DNA of 64,000 nt from Lichenicola sp964247725 (GTDB taxonomy: Bacteria > Pseudomonadota > Alphaproteobacteria > Acetobacterales > Acetobacteraceae), in contig CAXTVM010000010.1 of assembly GCA_964247725.1 (NCBI GenBank), positions 35,584-99,583 on the forward strand, given 5' to 3'. Each line of letters opens with the position of its first letter. The stretch's first letter is position 1. Positions 43,124 through 52,330 of this stretch are shown here, piece after piece. The notes under the pieces were generated by a model that searched no databases, was not told the DNA's origin, and saw only the letters and a program-made list of their open reading frames with translations. The position numbers and the translations under genes were made by a program.

Positions 43124-44193
43124 GGGTTCGTCTTCCACATGGGAACGCGGGCGCTGCCTGACTGGGCGTTGCCGGACTGGGCGGCGATGTGCAGGGCAAG
43201 GGTGCCGCGGCCCGGGGGCGGCGGTGCCACCGCGGGTGCGGCGGCCGTCACCGCCGGCGGCGGCTGATGGCGCACGGGATGTGGCTGTGAAAGCTGTGCC
43301 GCCAGCACGGCCGGGGTGAGCGCCATCAGGCCGTCGGCTACGTCTGCGGTGGTCCCGGCCTCGGTCAGGACCAGGTCGGCGGCGTGCGCCGCCGCCAGCA
43401 CCCCGCCGAGCCGGGCGTGCCGGCCGAGCCGGGTCGCGACCAGCAGCCCGGCCCCCCGGGCCGCGTGCGCGGCGGCGACGTCGACCGCCTCCAGCGGATC
43501 CAGCCCAGCCGGAAGCACGACCGCCATGCGCGCGCCGGACGCGGTGACCAGGCCGGCCAGCAGGTCGTCCTGCGGTGGGTCGAGCAGGTCCAGGCCTGGA
43601 GCATCGATCAGCACCGGCGAGCGCGCCTCGCGACGCGACAGCGCCCGCGCCAGCGTTTCCGGACGTCCGGCGGCGATCAGGGTTAGGCCGAGCAGGCGGG
43701 TGAAGGCCGCCAGCTGCTCGACCGCACCCGCGCGCTGCTCGTCCGCGGTGATAACCAGCGGCCGGTGCCCATCCATCACCAGCCGAGTCGCCAGCTTGGC
43801 GACGGTCAGCGTCTTCCCGGCTCCGGGCGGCCCCGCCAGCAGCAGCGGCGGGCCGTCGGCATCGAGGGGCAGGCGGCCGAAGCGGAACAGCCGGCTGCAG
43901 CAGGCCTCGGGCGAAGCCGACCGCAACGCGGACAGCAGCGCCGGCGGCAGGTTGTGGCGGGCCAGCGGATCGCCGGAGTTGGGCGCCAGGGACGCGCAGC
44001 CCCGGTCTGGTGCTGCCGCCGCCAGCGGCAGTTCGAACGGCTCCGGCTCGTCCTCGGGCTCCAGCGCCGCGGTCACCTCCACCAGGCCGCCTTCACGCGC
44101 GGTGGAGAGGATGAGCGCGTCGAGGCCGAGCTCGTCGCGCACCTGCGCCATCGCCTCGGCGAGGCTCGATGCCCGGAAGATCCTAATGCGCAT
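43120..44193 (-). CDS. flhF: FlhF-like SRP-family GTPase
   Basis: A 357-residue protein determining flagellar placement. The N-terminus (MRIRIFRASSLAEAMAQVRD, then LGLDALILSTRE-like) is FlhF-typical. The G domain has P-loop GPPGAGKTLTVAKLA (121-135), the ADEQRAGAVEQLAAF loop and VLIDAPG. The G4 motif that selects guanine (TKLD in most FlhF) reads TRLG (254-257), lacking the Asp. The Pro/Ala-rich C-terminal extension (about 305-357) is unusual. Overlaps flhG by 4 nt; 42 nt downstream of flhA. Confidence 0.82.
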   Translation of the reverse strand: MRIRIFRASSLAEAMAQVRDELGLDALILSTAREGGLVEVTAALEPEDEPEPFELPLAAAAPDRGCASLAPNSGDPLARHNLPPALLSALRSASPEACCSRLFRFGRLPLDADGPPLLLAGPPGAGKTLTVAKLATRLVMDGHRPLVITADEQRAGAVEQLAAFTRLLGLTLIAAGRPETLARALSRREARSPVLIDAPGLDLLDPPQDDLLAGLVTASGARMAVVLPAGLDPLEAVDVAAAHAARGAGLLVATRLGRHARLGGVLAAAHAADLVLTEAGTTADVADGLMALTPAVLAAQLSQPHPVRHQPPPAVTAAAPAVAPPPPGRGTLALHIAAQSGNAQSGSARVPMWKTNP

Positions 44194-44235
44194 CGGACCG
44201 ATCCGGTTCGGGCCCGATCAGGGCGGCGTGGGCGA

Positions 44236-46362
44236 TCATAGGGTTCCGATCGTACGGATCCGCGCACGCGGAAAGATCTCCGCCTGCGCCAGGACCGGGG
44301 TTGCCGGCCGCAACCGCTCGACGATCGCACGAACCGGCGCGCGGATCCCACTGCTGGTCAGCACGACCGGCGCCTCACCGGTCGCTGCCGCCGCATCGAG
44401 GGCGGCGCGCAGGCGGCCGATGAACTCGTTCAACCGGCTCGGCGCCATCGCCAGCTGGCGATCCTCCGGCGGCCCGACCAGGCTCTCGAGAAAGGCTTCC
44501 TCCCATTCGACCGAGAGCGGGATCAGCGGGATGTAGCCGGCGGCACCCACGAGGGAATCGCTGATCTGGCGGGCGAGGCGGGTGCGGACATGGGCGACCA
44601 CAAGCGGCACCGCGCGCAGGCCGGTCCCACACGCCTCCTGGACGCCTTCCAGGATGGTGGGCAGGTCGCGGATCGAGATCCGTTCCGCCAGCAGCGCCTG
44701 CAGGATGCGCTGCACCGCACCGGTCGAGATCTGCGACGGGATCAGGTCCGCCACCAGCTTCTGCTGCTCGCGCGGCAGATCGTCCAGCAGCTTCTGCGTC
44801 TCGGAATAGGACAGCAGCTCGGCCATGGTCTCGCGCACGATCTCGGTCAGGTGCGTGGTGAGCACGCTTACCGGGTCCACGACGGTGCATCCCCGGACCA
44901 TCGCTTCCTCGCGATGCGCCGCATCGACCCATAGCGCCGTGAGGCCGAAGGCGGGCTCCGTGGTCTTCTCGCCGGGCAGGTTCGGAACCCCGCCGCGCGG
45001 GTCCATGACCAGGTAACGGGTCGGACGCAGCTCGCCTTTGCCGGCCTCGATCTCCTTGATCCGGATCGAGTAGCCGTCGGCGCCTAGCTGCATGTTGTCC
45101 TGGATGCGCACCGGCGGCAGCACGAAGCCCATCTCGCTGGCGATGGTGCGACGGAGCGCCCGGATCTGCTCGGTCAGCTTGGGCTGGTCGCCCCCCGCCA
45201 GCGGCAGCAGCCCATAGCCGAGCTCGAGCCGGATCATGTCGATCCGCATGGCGTCCGCGATCGGCGGTTCGGCGGGCGCAGTGGAGACGATCGCGGCCGC
45301 CTCGTCCTCGCCCTCGGTGCGGACCGGCGTGCGGTGCCGCAGCCAGGCGGCAGCACCGGCGAGGCCGCCGAACGCCAGGAACGGCAGCGCCGGCAGGCCC
45401 GGCATCAGCGCCAGCACCACCGCGGCGGCGGCGGCCATCGCCATCGGCTTCGGGTTGCCGCCGAGCTGACGTACCAGCGCCACGTCAGCGGCACCCTCGG
45501 TGCCGCCCTTGGTGACGACGATGCCCGATGCAGTCGAGACGATCAGCGCCGGGATCTGCGAGACCAGCCCGTCGCCGACGGTCAGCGTCGTGAAGGTCGA
45601 GGCGGCGTCGCCGAAGGCCATCTCATGCCGGCCGATGCCGATCGCGAGCCCGCCGATGATGTTGATGACGGTGATCATCAGCGAGGCGATCGCGTCCCCG
45701 CGCACGAACTTCGCCGCACCGTCCATCGCGCCGTAGAAGCCGCTCTCCTCCTCAAGCTCGCGCCGGCGCACGCGCGCGACCTTGTCGGTGATGGCGCCGG
45801 CGGACAGCTCGGCATCGATCGCCATCTGCTTGCCGGGCATGGCGTCCAGGCTGAACCGCGCCGCAACCTCGGCGATGCGCCCGGAGCCCTTGGTGATAAC
45901 CATGAAGTTCACCACCAGCAGGATGGTGAACAGGATCAGGCCGATCACGACGTCGCCGCCCATCAGGAAGCCGCCGAACGCGGCCACGACATGGCCTGCG
46001 GCAAGCGGGCCCTCGTTGCCGCGGCTGAGGATCAGCCGGGTGGTGGCGACCTCGAGCGACAGCCGGAGCAGCGTCGTCAGCAGCAGCAGGGTCGGGAAGC
46101 TGGTAAAGTCGAGCGGCCGCTTGAGGAACAGGGCGACCATCAGCACCAGCACTGAGGCGGTCACCGACAGCGCCAGGCCGAGATCGAGCACCACCGTCGG
46201 CAGCGGCAGGATCAGGATCGACAGGAGCGCCACGACCGCGAACGCCAGTCCGACGTCTGTTCCGGGCACGTAGGCGCGCCAGCGGCCGCCCGGGAGCGTC
46301 AGCCCGCGCGGGAAGAGGCCGCCGCCGGTGACGCCGGCGGCAACGACGTTCGTCTCGCCCAT
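44236..46362 (-). CDS. flhA: Flagellar export gate protein FlhA
   Basis: A 708-residue FHIPEP-family protein. N-terminal half with about eight TMs and the FTSFPTLLLLTTLLRLSLEV signature, the cytoplasmic loop KQMAIDAELSAGAITDKVAR and GAMDGAAKFVRGDAIASL; the C-terminal half is the soluble FlhA-C platform (VVDPVSVLTTHLTEIVRE). It forms the nonameric export gate ring. ATG 46362 lies just beyond the flbD stop; a TTG at 46368 overlaps it. All segments look intact. Confidence 0.94.
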   Translation of the reverse strand: MGETNVVAAGVTGGGLFPRGLTLPGGRWRAYVPGTDVGLAFAVVALLSILILPLPTVVLDLGLALSVTASVLVLMVALFLKRPLDFTSFPTLLLLTTLLRLSLEVATTRLILSRGNEGPLAAGHVVAAFGGFLMGGDVVIGLILFTILLVVNFMVITKGSGRIAEVAARFSLDAMPGKQMAIDAELSAGAITDKVARVRRRELEEESGFYGAMDGAAKFVRGDAIASLMITVINIIGGLAIGIGRHEMAFGDAASTFTTLTVGDGLVSQIPALIVSTASGIVVTKGGTEGAADVALVRQLGGNPKPMAMAAAAAVVLALMPGLPALPFLAFGGLAGAAAWLRHRTPVRTEGEDEAAAIVSTAPAEPPIADAMRIDMIRLELGYGLLPLAGGDQPKLTEQIRALRRTIASEMGFVLPPVRIQDNMQLGADGYSIRIKEIEAGKGELRPTRYLVMDPRGGVPNLPGEKTTEPAFGLTALWVDAAHREEAMVRGCTVVDPVSVLTTHLTEIVRETMAELLSYSETQKLLDDLPREQQKLVADLIPSQISTGAVQRILQALLAERISIRDLPTILEGVQEACGTGLRAVPLVVAHVRTRLARQISDSLVGAAGYIPLIPLSVEWEEAFLESLVGPPEDRQLAMAPSRLNEFIGRLRAALDAAAATGEAPVVLTSSGIRAPVRAIVERLRPATPVLAQAEIFPRARIRTIGTL

Positions 46363-46364
46363 CG

Positions 46365-47726
46365 TCAAGCCGCCACGCCGTTGCCGAGGCCGGCCAGCGG
46401 CGCCGGTACCGCGATGCCCTGGCTGGCGTAGTCGCGCAGCTTGTTCCGCAGCGCCCGGATCGAGATCCCGAGGATGGTCGCCGCATGGGTCCGGTTGCCA
46501 GCCGTGCTGTGCAGCGTGCCGAGGATGAGGGCCTGCTCGACCTCCTCGATGCGCCGTCCGACGAAGCCCGCGACGTCACCCGCCAACCGCACGCCGACCG
46601 CGTCCGTCGCCGACGGCTCCATGGGCTTCGATGCGGCAAGGCCGAGGTGGGCCGGCTCGATGACCGGCCCGTCCGCCAGCAGCACGGCGCGGTGCATGAC
46701 GTTCTCGAGCTCGCGCACGTTACCGCGCCAGCCGTGCCGGCTCAGCCGCTCCAGCGATGCGTCCGACAGCAGGAGAGTCTCGATCCCGTTCGCGTGCGCG
46801 TAGTGCCGCGCGTAGTGGGCCGCCAGCACGGCGATGTCGCCAGGCCGGTCGCGCAGCGGCGGGATCTCGATGCCGACCACGTTCAGCCGGAAGTAGAGGT
46901 CCTCGCGGAACCGGCCGGCATCGACTTCGGCCGCGAGGCCGCGGTTGCTCGTAGCCAGGATGCGCACGTCGACGCGGACCGGACTCTGGCCGCCGAGACG
47001 GTCGATCTCGCGTTCCTGGATTGCCCGCAGCAGCTTGGCCTGCAGCCGGACGTCCATTTCGCTGATCTCGTCGAGCAGCAGCGTGCCGCCCTCGGCCGAC
47101 TCGAAGCGACCGATCCGCCGGGCCACCGCGCCGCTGAACGCGCCTTTCTCGTGGCCGAACAGCTCGGACTCGAGCAGGTGCTCTGGAATCGCCGCGCAGT
47201 TGAGCGCGATGAAGGGACCGTTCGCGCGCCGCGAGCGGCGGTGGATGTGCCGCGCCATGATCTCCTTGCCAGTCCCGGACTCGCCGGTGATGAGCACGGA
47301 CGCGTCCGAGCGAGCGACCTGCTCGGCGCTGCGGATGGTGGCCAGCATGATCGGGTCCCGGGCGATCAGGGCGTGGCTTTCGCCGGAGGCCGCCTCCAGC
47401 ATGGCGGCGATCAGCTCCGGATCGGGCGGCAGGGGCAGGAAATCCTGTGCCCCGTCCCGCACCGCCCCCACGGCGGCGTCCGGATCGTCCTCGGCGCCGC
47501 AGGCCACCACGGGGATCGCGATGCGCTCGCGCAGCAGCCCCTGCACCAGCTCGGCGATCGGCTGGCCCAGCTCGCACAGCACGAGGTTGAAGCGCCCGTT
47601 GCGGCGCAGGTGGGCGAGCCCGCTGCCGATGTCGTCCGCCTGATCGAGCTGCGCGCCGCGCGCGACGGCGATCTGGGCCGCCTTCCCAAGCTCACCGCAG
47701 AGCGAGCCGATGATCAGGACGCGCAT
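46365..47726 (-). CDS. flbD: Sigma-54 activator FlbD (flagellar regulator)
   Basis: A 453-residue AAA+ enhancer-binding protein: receiver-like domain (1-115), AAA+ core and a Fis-type helix-turn-helix (NRTHAATILGISIRALRNKL). Walker A GESGTGKE at 148-155, Walker B GGTLLLDEISEM. Two oddities: the receiver lacks phosphorylation chemistry (acceptor position is Glu52 in LVLCELGQP; the KP lysine is replaced in DFLPLPPD), and the sigma-54-contacting loop is GAFSGA (195-200) where GAFTGA is usual. In Caulobacter FlbD activates late flagellar promoters and represses fliF, under control of FliX. Gene order here is the same. Confidence 0.9.
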   Translation of the reverse strand: MRVLIIGSLCGELGKAAQIAVARGAQLDQADDIGSGLAHLRRNGRFNLVLCELGQPIAELVQGLLRERIAIPVVACGAEDDPDAAVGAVRDGAQDFLPLPPDPELIAAMLEAASGESHALIARDPIMLATIRSAEQVARSDASVLITGESGTGKEIMARHIHRRSRRANGPFIALNCAAIPEHLLESELFGHEKGAFSGAVARRIGRFESAEGGTLLLDEISEMDVRLQAKLLRAIQEREIDRLGGQSPVRVDVRILATSNRGLAAEVDAGRFREDLYFRLNVVGIEIPPLRDRPGDIAVLAAHYARHYAHANGIETLLLSDASLERLSRHGWRGNVRELENVMHRAVLLADGPVIEPAHLGLAASKPMEPSATDAVGVRLAGDVAGFVGRRIEEVEQALILGTLHSTAGNRTHAATILGISIRALRNKLRDYASQGIAVPAPLAGLGNGVAA

Positions 47727-47766
47727 GCTGCAGGTCCGCGACGACGTCCGGGGATCGGCCTCATGC

Positions 47767-48090
47767 TCAGAAGCCCCGCTCGGACTTGATGATCTCGGTC
47801 ATGGTCACGCCGAGGCGGTTGTCGTCGACCATTACCACCTCGCCGCGGGCGATCAGGCGGTTGTTCACGTAGATGTCTATCGCCTCGCCGAGCTTGCGGT
47901 CGAGCTCGACGACGGCGCCACGGCCGAGCTTCAGCAGCTGGCTGACCTGCATGGTCGACTTGCCCAGGACCGCACTGACCGTGACCGGGATGTCGTAGAC
48001 CGCTTCCAGGTCCTGCGCGCTGCGTGGCGCCCCGCTGTCCTGCGGCATCGGCGACTCGGCGAGTTCCGCGAGATCGATCTCATTGGCCAT
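47767..48090 (-). CDS. fliN: Flagellar switch protein FliN
   Basis: A 107-residue C-ring protein of the SpoA/SPOA superfamily: YDIPVTVSAVLGKSTMQVSQLL, GAVVELDRKLGEAIDIYVNNRLIARGEVVMVDDN and RLGVTMTEI are textbook FliN. It works with FliG and FliM in torque generation and switching. Overlaps flbE/fliH by 11 nt. Confidence 0.94.
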   Translation of the reverse strand: MANEIDLAELAESPMPQDSGAPRSAQDLEAVYDIPVTVSAVLGKSTMQVSQLLKLGRGAVVELDRKLGEAIDIYVNNRLIARGEVVMVDDNRLGVTMTEIIKSERGF

Positions 48091-48754
48091 CGTGGCTCTC
48101 CTGGCTCATGTCGTGCGGCGCCGTCGGTGGCATGACGAGGGCCGTGATCTGGGCGCACAAGGCGGTCGTGTCGCGCACCATCGCGCCGCCGTTCCAACGT
48201 ACCGCGACGTCGCCGGGCTCCATGCCGTCCAAGCCGACCCAGGTCACGTCCGTTTGGCCGTCGTTCAGCAAGGTGGCAAGGTCGTGGCGCAGACCGTCGA
48301 CTAGGGTCGGATGTACACGGATGGTCAGACCGGGCTCGTGCGACATCGAGGGCAGCAACAGGCGGAGCAGCGTCGCGATCTCGTTGCGCGCCTGCGACTT
48401 CGCGAAGGCAGGCAACAGGGAGGCCACGGCGGCCAGAACGGTGTCCGCTGTGGCCGACGCGGAGCGCTGAGCCGCCGCCTGCAGGTCGTTCCAGGTCTGC
48501 TGCAGCGCCGCCGCAATGGCGGACAGCGCTTCGGTCCGCCGTGCGTTGGCCGCGAGCTCGGCCTCATGTCGGGCGATCGTACGGCCTTCCTCCTGCGCCC
48601 GTTCCGCCGCACGGCGGAGGTCCGCCAGGCTGAAGGTCGGCTCGACGACGATCGGCTCCGTCGGCGGCGCCTTCGCGGCATCCGCGGTCGGTTCCGGAGC
48701 GTCGAAATCCTCCGCGTAGAGGACGCCCGTCGGCGAGTAGGCGTTCATCTTCAC
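48080..48754 (-). CDS. flbE: FliH-like protein FlbE
   Basis: A 224-residue protein in the position of Caulobacter flbE, with an acidic N-terminus, a long Ala/Glu/Arg helical segment (LADLRRAAERAQEEGRTIAR) and a C-terminal domain similar to FliH (LTIRVHPTLVDGLRHDLATLL, then VRWNGGAM). FliH regulates the FliI ATPase and docks it to the C ring. Overlaps fliG by 4 nt and fliN by 11 nt. Confidence 0.8.
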   Translation of the reverse strand: MKMNAYSPTGVLYAEDFDAPEPTADAAKAPPTEPIVVEPTFSLADLRRAAERAQEEGRTIARHEAELAANARRTEALSAIAAALQQTWNDLQAAAQRSASATADTVLAAVASLLPAFAKSQARNEIATLLRLLLPSMSHEPGLTIRVHPTLVDGLRHDLATLLNDGQTDVTWVGLDGMEPGDVAVRWNGGAMVRDTTALCAQITALVMPPTAPHDMSQESHDGQ

Positions 48755-49752
48755 GCCACCATCTGCTCGTCTTGACGTTCGTTGAGCTCGATCTCACCCT
48801 GCGCGCCGAGCTCCTTGGCGATCAGCACGATCTGCGACTGCGCCTCGTCGACATCACGCAGCCGCACCGGCCCGAGTGCCGCGATGTCGTCACGCAGCAA
48901 CTTGCCGGCACGCTCGGACAGGCAGCCGAGGAACAGCGTCCGGATGTCTTCCGATGCACCCTTCAGCGCGATCGGCAGCTTCTCCTTCTCGACCGCGCGC
49001 ATGAGCTTCTGCACCGCATCCGGCGTCAGCCGCGCCAGGTCGTCGAAGGTGAACATCAGCGACTTGACGCGCTCGGCCGCCTCCCGGCTCCGCTCCTCGA
49101 GCGCTGTCATGAAGCGGCCTTCGACCTGACGATCCAGGTTGTTGAAGATCTCGGCGATCAGCTCGTGGCTGTCGCGGCGGGTGCTGCGCGCCAGGTTCGA
49201 CATGAACTCCGAGCGCAACGTCTTCTCGACGCTGTCGAGCACGTCCTTCTGCACGCTCTCCATGCGCAGCATGCGCATGACCACCTCCATCGCGAAGCTG
49301 TCTGGCAACAGGCTCAGCACGCGCGCGGCGTGGCTGGAGCGCACCTTGCCGAGAACAACCGCGACGGTCTGCGGATACTCGTTTTTGAGGTAGTTCGCGA
49401 GGACCGCCTCGTTCACGTTGCCAAGCTTGTCCCACATCGTGCGCCCGGCCGGCCCGCGGATCTCTTCCATGATCTGGGCCGCGCGCTCGCGCGACAGCGA
49501 TTTCTGCAGCAGCCGCTCGGTGCTGTCGAAGGAGCCCACCAGCATCCCGGCCGAGCTGATGCTCTGCGAGAACTCCGAGCAGAGCGCCTCCACGGTGTCG
49601 GCCGATACGCTGCCGAGCTGCGACATCGCGAGCGAGATGTCCTTGATCTCCTCCTCGTGCATCATGGAGAAGAGCTGGGCGCACTGCTCCTCGCCCAGTG
49701 CCAGCATCAGGATCGCGGCCCGCTGTACGCCGGGCAGCTGCTGGTGGTTCAT
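48751..49752 (-). CDS. fliG: Flagellar motor switch protein FliG
   Basis: A 333-residue rotor protein. N-terminal FliF-binding domain, the middle domain with YPQTVAVVLGKVRSSHAARVL (the EHPQ-type region is NEYPQ here) and C-terminal torque helix MFTFDDLARLTPDAVQKLM with charged residues plus the LLRDDIAALGPVRLRDVDEA block. Length normal. Shares one base with fliF (TGATG). Confidence 0.93.
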   Translation of the reverse strand: MNHQQLPGVQRAAILMLALGEEQCAQLFSMMHEEEIKDISLAMSQLGSVSADTVEALCSEFSQSISSAGMLVGSFDSTERLLQKSLSRERAAQIMEEIRGPAGRTMWDKLGNVNEAVLANYLKNEYPQTVAVVLGKVRSSHAARVLSLLPDSFAMEVVMRMLRMESVQKDVLDSVEKTLRSEFMSNLARSTRRDSHELIAEIFNNLDRQVEGRFMTALEERSREAAERVKSLMFTFDDLARLTPDAVQKLMRAVEKEKLPIALKGASEDIRTLFLGCLSERAGKLLRDDIAALGPVRLRDVDEAQSQIVLIAKELGAQGEIELNERQDEQMVA

Positions 49753-51389
49753 CAGGTGGCCTCCTTGGCGAGCCAGCCCCGGACGATCGTCAGGCTCTCC
49801 TCCGGATGATGCCCGACGAGCTCGACGATCTGGCGGATCGACGCGGCGCGCAGCCGGCCGTCGATGTTAGCGAGGCTGATCATGCTTTCATCCTCGAGCA
49901 GCGCGACCTCGGTTCCACGTGATGCCGCGGGACCTGCCAGGGCCGGTCGCGCGGCGCCCTCGGCGTCCAGGATGCCCGGGTGGCCGGCGGCGGGGAGCGC
50001 TGTCGTATCGGTCAGCCGCGCCACCATCGGCCTGACGACGAAGACCAGCGCCAGCAGCATGAACACGCCCAGAAGCAGGTTCTGGCCGACATGCAGGACG
50101 TCGTCGCGGCCGAGATGAAGCCCGAACAGACCCGGCGGGGCCGGCGCGTCCGGAAGGTCGTGCGTGGCGAACTGCATGGAGACGACGCTGACGGTATCGC
50201 CGCGCTTCTCGTCGAAGCCGATCGCGCTCTTCACCAGCGTCGAGATGCGGTCAAGCTCTTCCTTGCTCCGCGGCTGCCAGCTGGCCTTGCCGCCGGCGGG
50301 GGCCAAAACCGTGCCGTCGACCATGACCGCGAGGCTGATCCGCGCCAGCCTGGGCTGGTCCTGGATCAGGGTGCGGACGGTCTTGCCGATCTCGTAGTTG
50401 TTGGTCTCCTCCTGACGGTCCTGCTGACTGCCGGACTGTGCCTGGCCGGCGTTCGCGTTCGGCAGGTTGTTCTGGACCGAGGTATTGGCCTGGCCGTCGC
50501 TGTTCTTGTTCTTGTCGGAGACAGTTTGCTGGCTGCGCAGAACCTGCTGGTTCGGGTCGTAGCTTTCCTGGGTTTCGCGGACCTGGTCCAAGTTCATGGT
50601 CACCGCCGCCTCAGCACGGACGTGTTCGGCGCCGAGCGAGGGCTCGAGCATCTCCTCTACCGCCCGTGCCAGCCGCAGCTCGGTCGCCTGACGGAGCTCG
50701 TCGACCCCTTGCGCCGACCCGCCGCCATCCACCGGGTTGCCGGCGCGCGCCAGCACCGAGCCGCGGTTGTCGACGATGGCGATGTTCTGCGGCTTGAGCC
50801 CGGGGACCGCGGCCGCGGTGAGGTTGATGACAGCCTGCACGCCTTCCGGATCCATCCGGGCGGCGCCCGCCATCGAGAGCAGGACGCTGGCCTGGGCCGG
50901 CATCTGCTCGGATGCGAACGGCTCCCGGTGCGGCAGCACCAGGTGCACGCGAGCCGCGCGCACGCCGCTGATCAGCCGGATCGAGCGTGACAGCTCGCCC
51001 TCCAGGGCGCGCGTCTGATTGATGTTTTGCTCGAATTGGGTTGCCGTCAGGTTGTCGCCGCGATCGAAGATCTCGTAGCCGACAGAGCCGCCCGAGGGCA
51101 GGCCGCTCTTGGCGAGCAGCAGGCGCGCCGTCGCGACCTGGTCCGCCGGCACCAGAAGGCGGTCGTCCTGGCCGCCGAGTTCGTGTGCGATGTGGGCCTT
51201 CTCGAGCTGCTCGGCCATCTCTCCCGCCTCGCGCAGGTCGAGGTCGCCGTAGAGGAGCGCCATCTGCTGATGGCCGCCGCCCTGCGAGACCAGCACCGCG
51301 AGCATCGCCATGATGCCGACCGCCACCGCGCCGAGGGCGGCCAGCTTAGCGGTTCCGAGCCCCTTCAGCCCCTCCAGCAGAGGCTTCAT
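49752..51389 (-). CDS. fliF: Flagellar MS-ring protein FliF
   Basis: A 545-residue inner-membrane ring protein. TM near residues 15-32, ring-building domains (LYGDLDLREAGEMAEQLEKA, GYEIFDRGDNLTATQFEQNI, ALEGELSRSIRLISGVRAAR VHLVLP-type segment) and a C-terminal TM near 425-445 with a cytoplasmic FliG-binding tail. The open frame reaches 51449, but MKPLLEGLKGLG at 51389 is the natural start. Confidence 0.93.
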   Translation of the reverse strand: MKPLLEGLKGLGTAKLAALGAVAVGIMAMLAVLVSQGGGHQQMALLYGDLDLREAGEMAEQLEKAHIAHELGGQDDRLLVPADQVATARLLLAKSGLPSGGSVGYEIFDRGDNLTATQFEQNINQTRALEGELSRSIRLISGVRAARVHLVLPHREPFASEQMPAQASVLLSMAGAARMDPEGVQAVINLTAAAVPGLKPQNIAIVDNRGSVLARAGNPVDGGGSAQGVDELRQATELRLARAVEEMLEPSLGAEHVRAEAAVTMNLDQVRETQESYDPNQQVLRSQQTVSDKNKNSDGQANTSVQNNLPNANAGQAQSGSQQDRQEETNNYEIGKTVRTLIQDQPRLARISLAVMVDGTVLAPAGGKASWQPRSKEELDRISTLVKSAIGFDEKRGDTVSVVSMQFATHDLPDAPAPPGLFGLHLGRDDVLHVGQNLLLGVFMLLALVFVVRPMVARLTDTTALPAAGHPGILDAEGAARPALAGPAASRGTEVALLEDESMISLANIDGRLRAASIRQIVELVGHHPEESLTIVRGWLAKEAT

Positions 51390-51483
51390 GACGGGCTCGT
51401 CGAGGTCAGGTCCAGGAGCAGGATCCGGATCATCGCTTCCTTCCAGCAACCGGCCTGTTGCCGGTGAGGAGAGCTTGCCCGTC

Positions 51484-51502
51484 CCGCCTTACCGGACCGT
51501 TA
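51484..51502. promoter_or_regulatory. Imperfect palindrome upstream of fliF
   Basis: CGCCTTACCGGACCGTTAAG contains arms CCTTACCGG and CCGTTAAGG, which match with one mismatch around one base. It lies about 95-115 bp before the fliF start and next to a FlbD-like dyad. Operator function is a guess. Confidence 0.3.
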
Positions 51503-51508
51503 AGGGCT

Positions 51509-51523
51509 CGGCATTTTCTGCCG
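51509..51523. promoter_or_regulatory. Candidate FlbD-binding (ftr-like) dyad upstream of fliF
   Basis: Read on the minus strand it is CGGCAGAAAATGCCG. It shares the CGGCAG...TGCC layout with the two dyads in the fliK-flgE control region. In Caulobacter FlbD represses fliF from such a site. Confidence 0.45.
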
Positions 51524-51548
51524 GGTGATCGCCGAGGTCAGCCGGACA

Positions 51549-52310
51549 TCAGGACGTGCTGCCCGAGCTGATGCTGCCCGAGCCGAGCAGCGACGACACG
51601 TTGGTCATCTCGACCGTGGTGCTGCCCATCTGGACGTTGACCCCGGTGGTGCCGTCCTTGGTGATGCCGGTGATGGTGCCGATCACGTTGAACGGGACGC
51701 TCGTGGTGTTGCCGGAGCTGTCGGAACTCATCACGGCCGCGGTGTAGGTGCCATCGGGCAGCTGGTTGCCGGAATCGTCCTGCCCGTTCCAGTTCCAGTC
51801 CGTCGTGCCGGCAGGCAGGTTGAGGGCCTGGGTCTTCACCACCGTGCCCGCGCTGTTCGTGATCGCGATCTCAGCGGTGCCGGAGGTGGTCGGGTTCAGC
51901 TGCAGCTCGGCCTGGCCGTTCTGCAACGGCAACTCGGTGGTGTTGGCGACGGCCTGGCGGCCGACCAGCGCCGTGCTCTGGCTGACTTGACTATCCTGGT
52001 TCAGCGACAGCAGCTGCGTAAGGTTGGTGTTGGTGTTGATCTGTTGCTCAACGCCGGCAAACTGCGCCAGCTCGCTGGTGAAGCTGTCGGTGTCCATCGG
52101 GCTGGTGGGGTCTTGGTGCTGCAGCTGCGCGGTCAGTAGGCTCAGGAACTGATTGTAGTTGCTGGTAAGCGAGGCGAGAGCGTTGCTGCTGCTCGTCGTC
52201 GAGGTGCCGGACGTCGCGTTCGTCGCGTTCGCGGCCTTGGCGGCCGCCTCGGTCGCGGAAAGCAGGCCGGTGGAACCGGAGGTTCCTGCGGAGGTGATGG
52301 TTCCACTCAT
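51549..52310 (-). CDS. flgD: Flagellar hook-capping protein FlgD
   Basis: A 253-residue scaffolding protein for hook polymerisation. NYNQFLSLLTAQLQHQDPTSPMDTDSF and ELAQFAGVEQQ are the canonical FlgD N-terminal motifs; an Ig/FnIII-like domain follows (TDWNWNGQDDSGNQLPDGTY). The N-terminal 45 residues are Ser/Thr/Ala-rich. The open frame extends to 52502, but ATG 52310 gives a normal start 20 nt after fliK. Confidence 0.92.
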   Translation of the reverse strand: MSGTITSAGTSGSTGLLSATEAAAKAANATNATSGTSTTSSSNALASLTSNYNQFLSLLTAQLQHQDPTSPMDTDSFTSELAQFAGVEQQINTNTNLTQLLSLNQDSQVSQSTALVGRQAVANTTELPLQNGQAELQLNPTTSGTAEIAITNSAGTVVKTQALNLPAGTTDWNWNGQDDSGNQLPDGTYTAAVMSSDSSGNTTSVPFNVIGTITGITKDGTTGVNVQMGSTTVEMTNVSSLLGSGSISSGSTS

Positions 52311-52330
52311 GACATGGCCCTTATCTGCGA

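Noticed and set aside
51450..51548. Sigma-54 promoter for fliF
   Set aside because: A GG-N10-GC spacing can be found, but both boxes are poor. Early flagellar genes of this type usually use another sigma factor.
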